6,806 bases of DNA from Patescibacteria group bacterium (GTDB lineage: Bacteria; Patescibacteriota; Microgenomatia; Levybacterales; UBA12049), in assembly GCA_023473785.1 (NCBI GenBank), contig JAMCYD010000024.1, positions 1 to 6,806 of the forward strand, written 5' to 3'. Each line of letters begins with the position of its first letter. Position 1 is the stretch's first letter. The notes beneath the pieces were generated by a model that searched no databases, was not told where the DNA came from, and saw only the letters and a list, made by a program, of their open reading frames with translations. The translations under genes were made by a program, and so were the position numbers. Below, in pieces: positions 4,869 through 6,806 of the stretch.

Positions 4869-6230
4869 ATGCAGTACTTTTTTCTTATTCTTTTTGGTAA
4901 ACTTATTATTAAATTTAGTCAGATCCTTAATCTTGGGAATGGGTCTACTTGGCCTGGACATATTGCGCTTTCAGTTAACAGAAATCTTATTAAGGATGTT
5001 TTAAAAAATTCAAATATTAAAACCATTCTTATCGCAGGTACCAATGGAAAAACAACAACCTCCAAACTTCTTCAAACTATATTGGAAAATAGCGGAAAAA
5101 AAGTTTTCAGGAATGAATCGGGAGCAAATTTATTAAATGGAATAGCTTCTTCGCTTATTGCAAACTCATCCCTTTCAAAAATTAATTATGATTATGCTAT
5201 TTTTGAAATAGATGAAAATAGCCTTCCTCTTGTTCTTGAAAACATTACTCCTCATTTCGTAATTCTCTTAAACTTATTTAGAGATCAACTGGATAGATAT
5301 GGAGAAGTTGATTCAATAGTCAGAAAATGGAAAGAATCAATATCCAAGCTTCCAAAAGAAACAACTCTTATTTTAAATGCCGACGATCCGCAAATTGCTT
5401 ATTTAGGACAAAAAATAAATGCAGCTACTTTTTATTTTGGATTAAGTGATAAAAAATTAAATATAGGAAAATTACAACATGCAGTTGATTCTATTTACTG
5501 CCCAAATTGCGGGAAAAAATTAGATTTTAAATCTGTATATTTCTCTCACTTAGGAGAATGGTCTTGTCTTTCCTGTGAGCTAAAAAGGCCAAATATCGAT
5601 CTTTCAAAGACTAGTTCATATCCCCTATCAGGAATCTACAATATGTATAATACTCATGCTTCTAGTCTTGCTTCTTTAAAAATCGGAGTAAGTGAATCTG
5701 TTATAGATTCTTCACTTAAAAACTTTTCTCCTGCATTTGGAAGACAGGAAAAATTATCAATTGACGGAAAGTTTGTTCAGATTTTTCTTTCTAAAAATCC
5801 AACAAGCCTTAATGAATCTTTAAGGACGGTAAGAGACTTAGAAGAACCTGCCTGCAATGCCAGCGTAAGCGTTGCAGGCGGGAAAAATATTTTATTGGCC
5901 TTAAACAATAGAATTCCCGACGGAAGGGATGTTTCTTGGATTTGGGATGTAGATTTCGAAGACTTTTTGATTGATGGAAATATTACAGTAACAGGAGACA
6001 GAGCTTACGATATGACACTGCGTATAAAATACGCAATTAAAAATTCAGAATTAAAAATTAAGAATTCATTAAAAATTTCAAATTTAAAATTTAAAATTGA
6101 GGATGATTTAAAAAAAGCGATATCACTGGCTTTAGAACAAACCAAGGAAACAGAAACACTCTACATTCTTCCCACCTATTCAGCCATGCTTGAAGTAAGA
6201 AAAATTTTAACAGGCAAAAAGATACTATAA
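4869..6230 (+). CDS. murT: Lipid II isoglutaminyl synthase, MurT subunit
   Basis: MurT is the Mur-ligase-like subunit that activates the alpha-carboxyl of D-Glu in lipid II, so that ammonia from GatD can amidate it to D-isoglutamine. This 453-residue protein has the Mur ligase P-loop GTNGKTTT (57-64) and the NLFRDQLDRYGE segment of the central domain. It has the four-cysteine zinc ribbon inserted in MurT proteins (C211, C214, C233, C236). The C-terminal DUF1727 domain contains the motif DGRDVSWIWDVDFEDF and TLYILPTYSAMLEVRKIL. It acts in the cytoplasm at the membrane face. Compared with the usual family sequence there are two apparent insertions. Residues 328-337 are encoded by a 30-nt palindrome, and an AT-rich stretch covers about 390-411. 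Both are in frame and outside the recognised motifs, so the enzyme is probably active. gatD follows after a 64-nt spacer. Confidence 0.94.
   Translation: MQYFFLILFGKLIIKFSQILNLGNGSTWPGHIALSVNRNLIKDVLKNSNIKTILIAGTNGKTTTSKLLQTILENSGKKVFRNESGANLLNGIASSLIANSSLSKINYDYAIFEIDENSLPLVLENITPHFVILLNLFRDQLDRYGEVDSIVRKWKESISKLPKETTLILNADDPQIAYLGQKINAATFYFGLSDKKLNIGKLQHAVDSIYCPNCGKKLDFKSVYFSHLGEWSCLSCELKRPNIDLSKTSSYPLSGIYNMYNTHASSLASLKIGVSESVIDSSLKNFSPAFGRQEKLSIDGKFVQIFLSKNPTSLNESLRTVRDLEEPACNASVSVAGGKNILLALNNRIPDGRDVSWIWDVDFEDFLIDGNITVTGDRAYDMTLRIKYAIKNSELKIKNSLKISNLKFKIEDDLKKAISLALEQTKETETLYILPTYSAMLEVRKILTGKKIL
5847..5882. repeat. In-frame palindromic insertion in murT
   Basis: GCCTGCAATGC (5850-5860) pairs with GCGTTGCAGGC (5869-5879) as an 11-bp stem with one G-T pair and an 8-nt loop; CCT/GGG outside can add three pairs. 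The core is exactly 30 nt, lies exactly on codon boundaries and encodes ACNASVSVAG (residues 328-337). Removing it would join EEP to GKNILLALN, which is how ordinary MurT proteins read here. It is much richer in G+C than its surroundings. It therefore looks like a palindromic element inserted into the coding sequence, comparable in behaviour to Rickettsia palindromic elements. Confidence 0.75.
6036..6101. repeat. AT-rich tandem insertion near the murT 3' end
   Basis: TTAAAAATTCAGAA (6037-6050) is followed directly by TTAAAAATTAAGAA (6051-6064), a 14-nt tandem repeat with one difference. A third, looser unit begins at 6069. The stretch encodes a low-complexity segment of the form KNSELKI-KNSLKI-SNLKFKI (about residues 391-410), between RIKYA and DDLKKA. 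Family members usually have a shorter link here, so this looks like an expansion tolerated in a loop. It could be a separate AT-type repeat family. Confidence 0.6.
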
Positions 6231-6233
6231 TAT

Positions 6234-6280
6234 CCAATATCAAATAATAAATGAATTGGAAATTAGATATTTGAAATTGG
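6234..6280. repeat. AT-rich imperfect inverted repeat in the murT-gatD spacer
   Basis: CCAATATCAAATA (6234-6246) and TATTTGAAATTGG (6268-6280) are complementary with one mismatch, around a 21-nt loop. Similar AT sequence on each side may lengthen the arms. It has no run of T directly after the stem, so it does not look like an ordinary Rho-independent terminator. It occupies most of the 64-nt spacer between two genes that are usually tightly linked, so it is probably another inserted palindrome. Confidence 0.6.
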
Positions 6281-6286
6281 TATTAT
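6278..6286 (+). promoter_or_regulatory. Possible extended -10 promoter for gatD
   Basis: TGGTATTAT (TGn then TATTAT, five of six matches) ends 8 nt before ATG 6295, the same spacing as at the other probable leaderless genes. The only -35 candidate is TTGGAA (6256-6261) at a 19-nt spacing, which is weak. It overlaps the right arm of the inverted repeat. AT-rich sequence makes chance matches likely. Confidence 0.35.
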
Positions 6287-6294
6287 TTAATTTT

Positions 6295-6806
6295 ATGAAA
6301 TACAAATTAGTTATTGGCTGGCTATATCCGGAATTAATGAGCACCTATGGAGACAGGGGAAACATTATTGCTCTTCAAAAAAGATGTGAATGGAGAAAAA
6401 TAGAAACAGAGACGAAACATTTTGATGTCGGATTTGATTATAAAGAACTAGCTACCTGCGATTTACTATTTATGGGAGGAGCACAAGACAGGCAGCAAAA
6501 AATTGTCTCGGATGATCTTAAAAAAGATAAGTCAAATGCCTTAAAACAATTAATAGAAAAAGAAATCCCCGGGCTTTTTATATGCGGAGCTTACCAATTT
6601 TTAGGTAAGTATTACAAAGAAGCAGACGGAACTATTATAGAAGGCCTGGGCATACTTGATGTTTATACAGTAAACCCTGGAATAAACAAAAAAAGACTAA
6701 TTGGAGATGTAATTGCAAAATTATCTATTCCAAATTACCAATTTTCAGAGAAGAGTATTGTCGGGTTTGAAAATCACGGAGGAAGAACATATTTGGGAAA
6801 AAATGT
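6295..6806 (+). CDS. gatD: Lipid II isoglutaminyl synthase, GatD glutaminase subunit (3' end missing)
   Basis: GatD is the class I (CobB/CobQ-like) glutamine amidotransferase that releases ammonia from glutamine and channels it to MurT. The first 170 codons are visible and the gene runs off the window. The N-terminus reads GWLYPELMSTYGDRGNIIALQKR, cut here into family-typical pieces: LYPELMSTYGDRGN around residues 10-23. FMGGAQDRQQ follows, and the nucleophile is C97 in LFICGAYQFLG. GFENHGGRT (about 157-165) is also typical; the catalytic His is expected further on, outside the window. ATG 6295 has no Shine-Dalgarno sequence. The gene follows murT by 64 nt in the same direction, which strongly supports both identifications. 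It may be read from the murT transcript, from its own weak promoter, or both. Confidence 0.94.
   Translation, partial: MKYKLVIGWLYPELMSTYGDRGNIIALQKRCEWRKIETETKHFDVGFDYKELATCDLLFMGGAQDRQQKIVSDDLKKDKSNALKQLIEKEIPGLFICGAYQFLGKYYKEADGTIIEGLGILDVYTVNPGINKKRLIGDVIAKLSIPNYQFSEKSIVGFENHGGRTYLGKN

Noticed and set aside
6036..6101. Frameshift or sequencing error in murT
   Set aside because: The frame continues into the conserved C-terminal motif TLYILPTYSAMLEVRKIL, so the insertion is in frame.
643..6806. TGA recoded as glycine, as in Gracilibacteria
   Set aside because: All the genes are open without in-frame TGA, and glycine is encoded by ordinary GGN codons. The visible stops happen to be TAA or TAG, which AT richness can explain.
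1..6806. CRISPR array
   Set aside because: No regularly spaced direct repeats are present; the repeats seen are isolated palindromes or a single short tandem.

Overview
This AT-rich window (about one third G+C by eye) most resembles a Candidatus Patescibacteria (CPR) genome, perhaps Microgenomates. The reasons are Lys/Ile/Asn-rich proteins, a stand-alone GIY-YIG nuclease, PolX, LemA-HtpX and MurT-GatD, tight packing and many short palindromic repeats. This placement is an inference from gene content, not a phylogenetic test. The standard genetic code fits: every gene is open without reading through TGA.

Layout. (1) Positions 1-35, minus strand: the first 11 codons of a gene with its own promoter and a good ribosome binding site. 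(2) Positions 185-567, minus strand: an intact tRNA-Asp(GTC) gene, a small GIY-YIG nuclease gene whose stop codon lies inside the tRNA, and then a second broken copy of the first 28 nt of the same tRNA. The broken copy is interrupted in the D-loop by a 29-nt pair of mini-hairpins. This looks like a 277-nt cassette that entered the tRNA gene and rebuilt its 5' half. (3) Positions 605-4023, plus strand: polX, lemA and htpX. PolX is a repair polymerase with a PHP exonuclease; LemA and HtpX are a membrane protein and membrane metalloprotease often found together. A 121-nt inverted-repeat element lies between lemA and htpX. (4) Positions 4009-4794, minus strand: a 261-residue protein that I do not recognise, overlapping the end of htpX by 15 nt. 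(5) Positions 4869-6806, plus strand: murT and the start of gatD, the two subunits of the enzyme that amidates the D-Glu of lipid II. murT carries a 30-nt palindrome of exactly ten codons and an AT-rich tandem insertion. The murT-gatD spacer holds another inverted repeat.

Two themes cut across the window. First, genes at the head of a transcription unit (polX, the unknown gene, murT, perhaps gatD) have a -10 element ending 6-9 nt before the start codon and no Shine-Dalgarno sequence, so their mRNAs are probably leaderless. Followers such as lemA and htpX have strong Shine-Dalgarno sequences. Second, several unrelated short palindromic elements have landed in a tRNA copy, in spacers and in frame inside a coding gene, a pattern like the Rickettsia palindromic elements.
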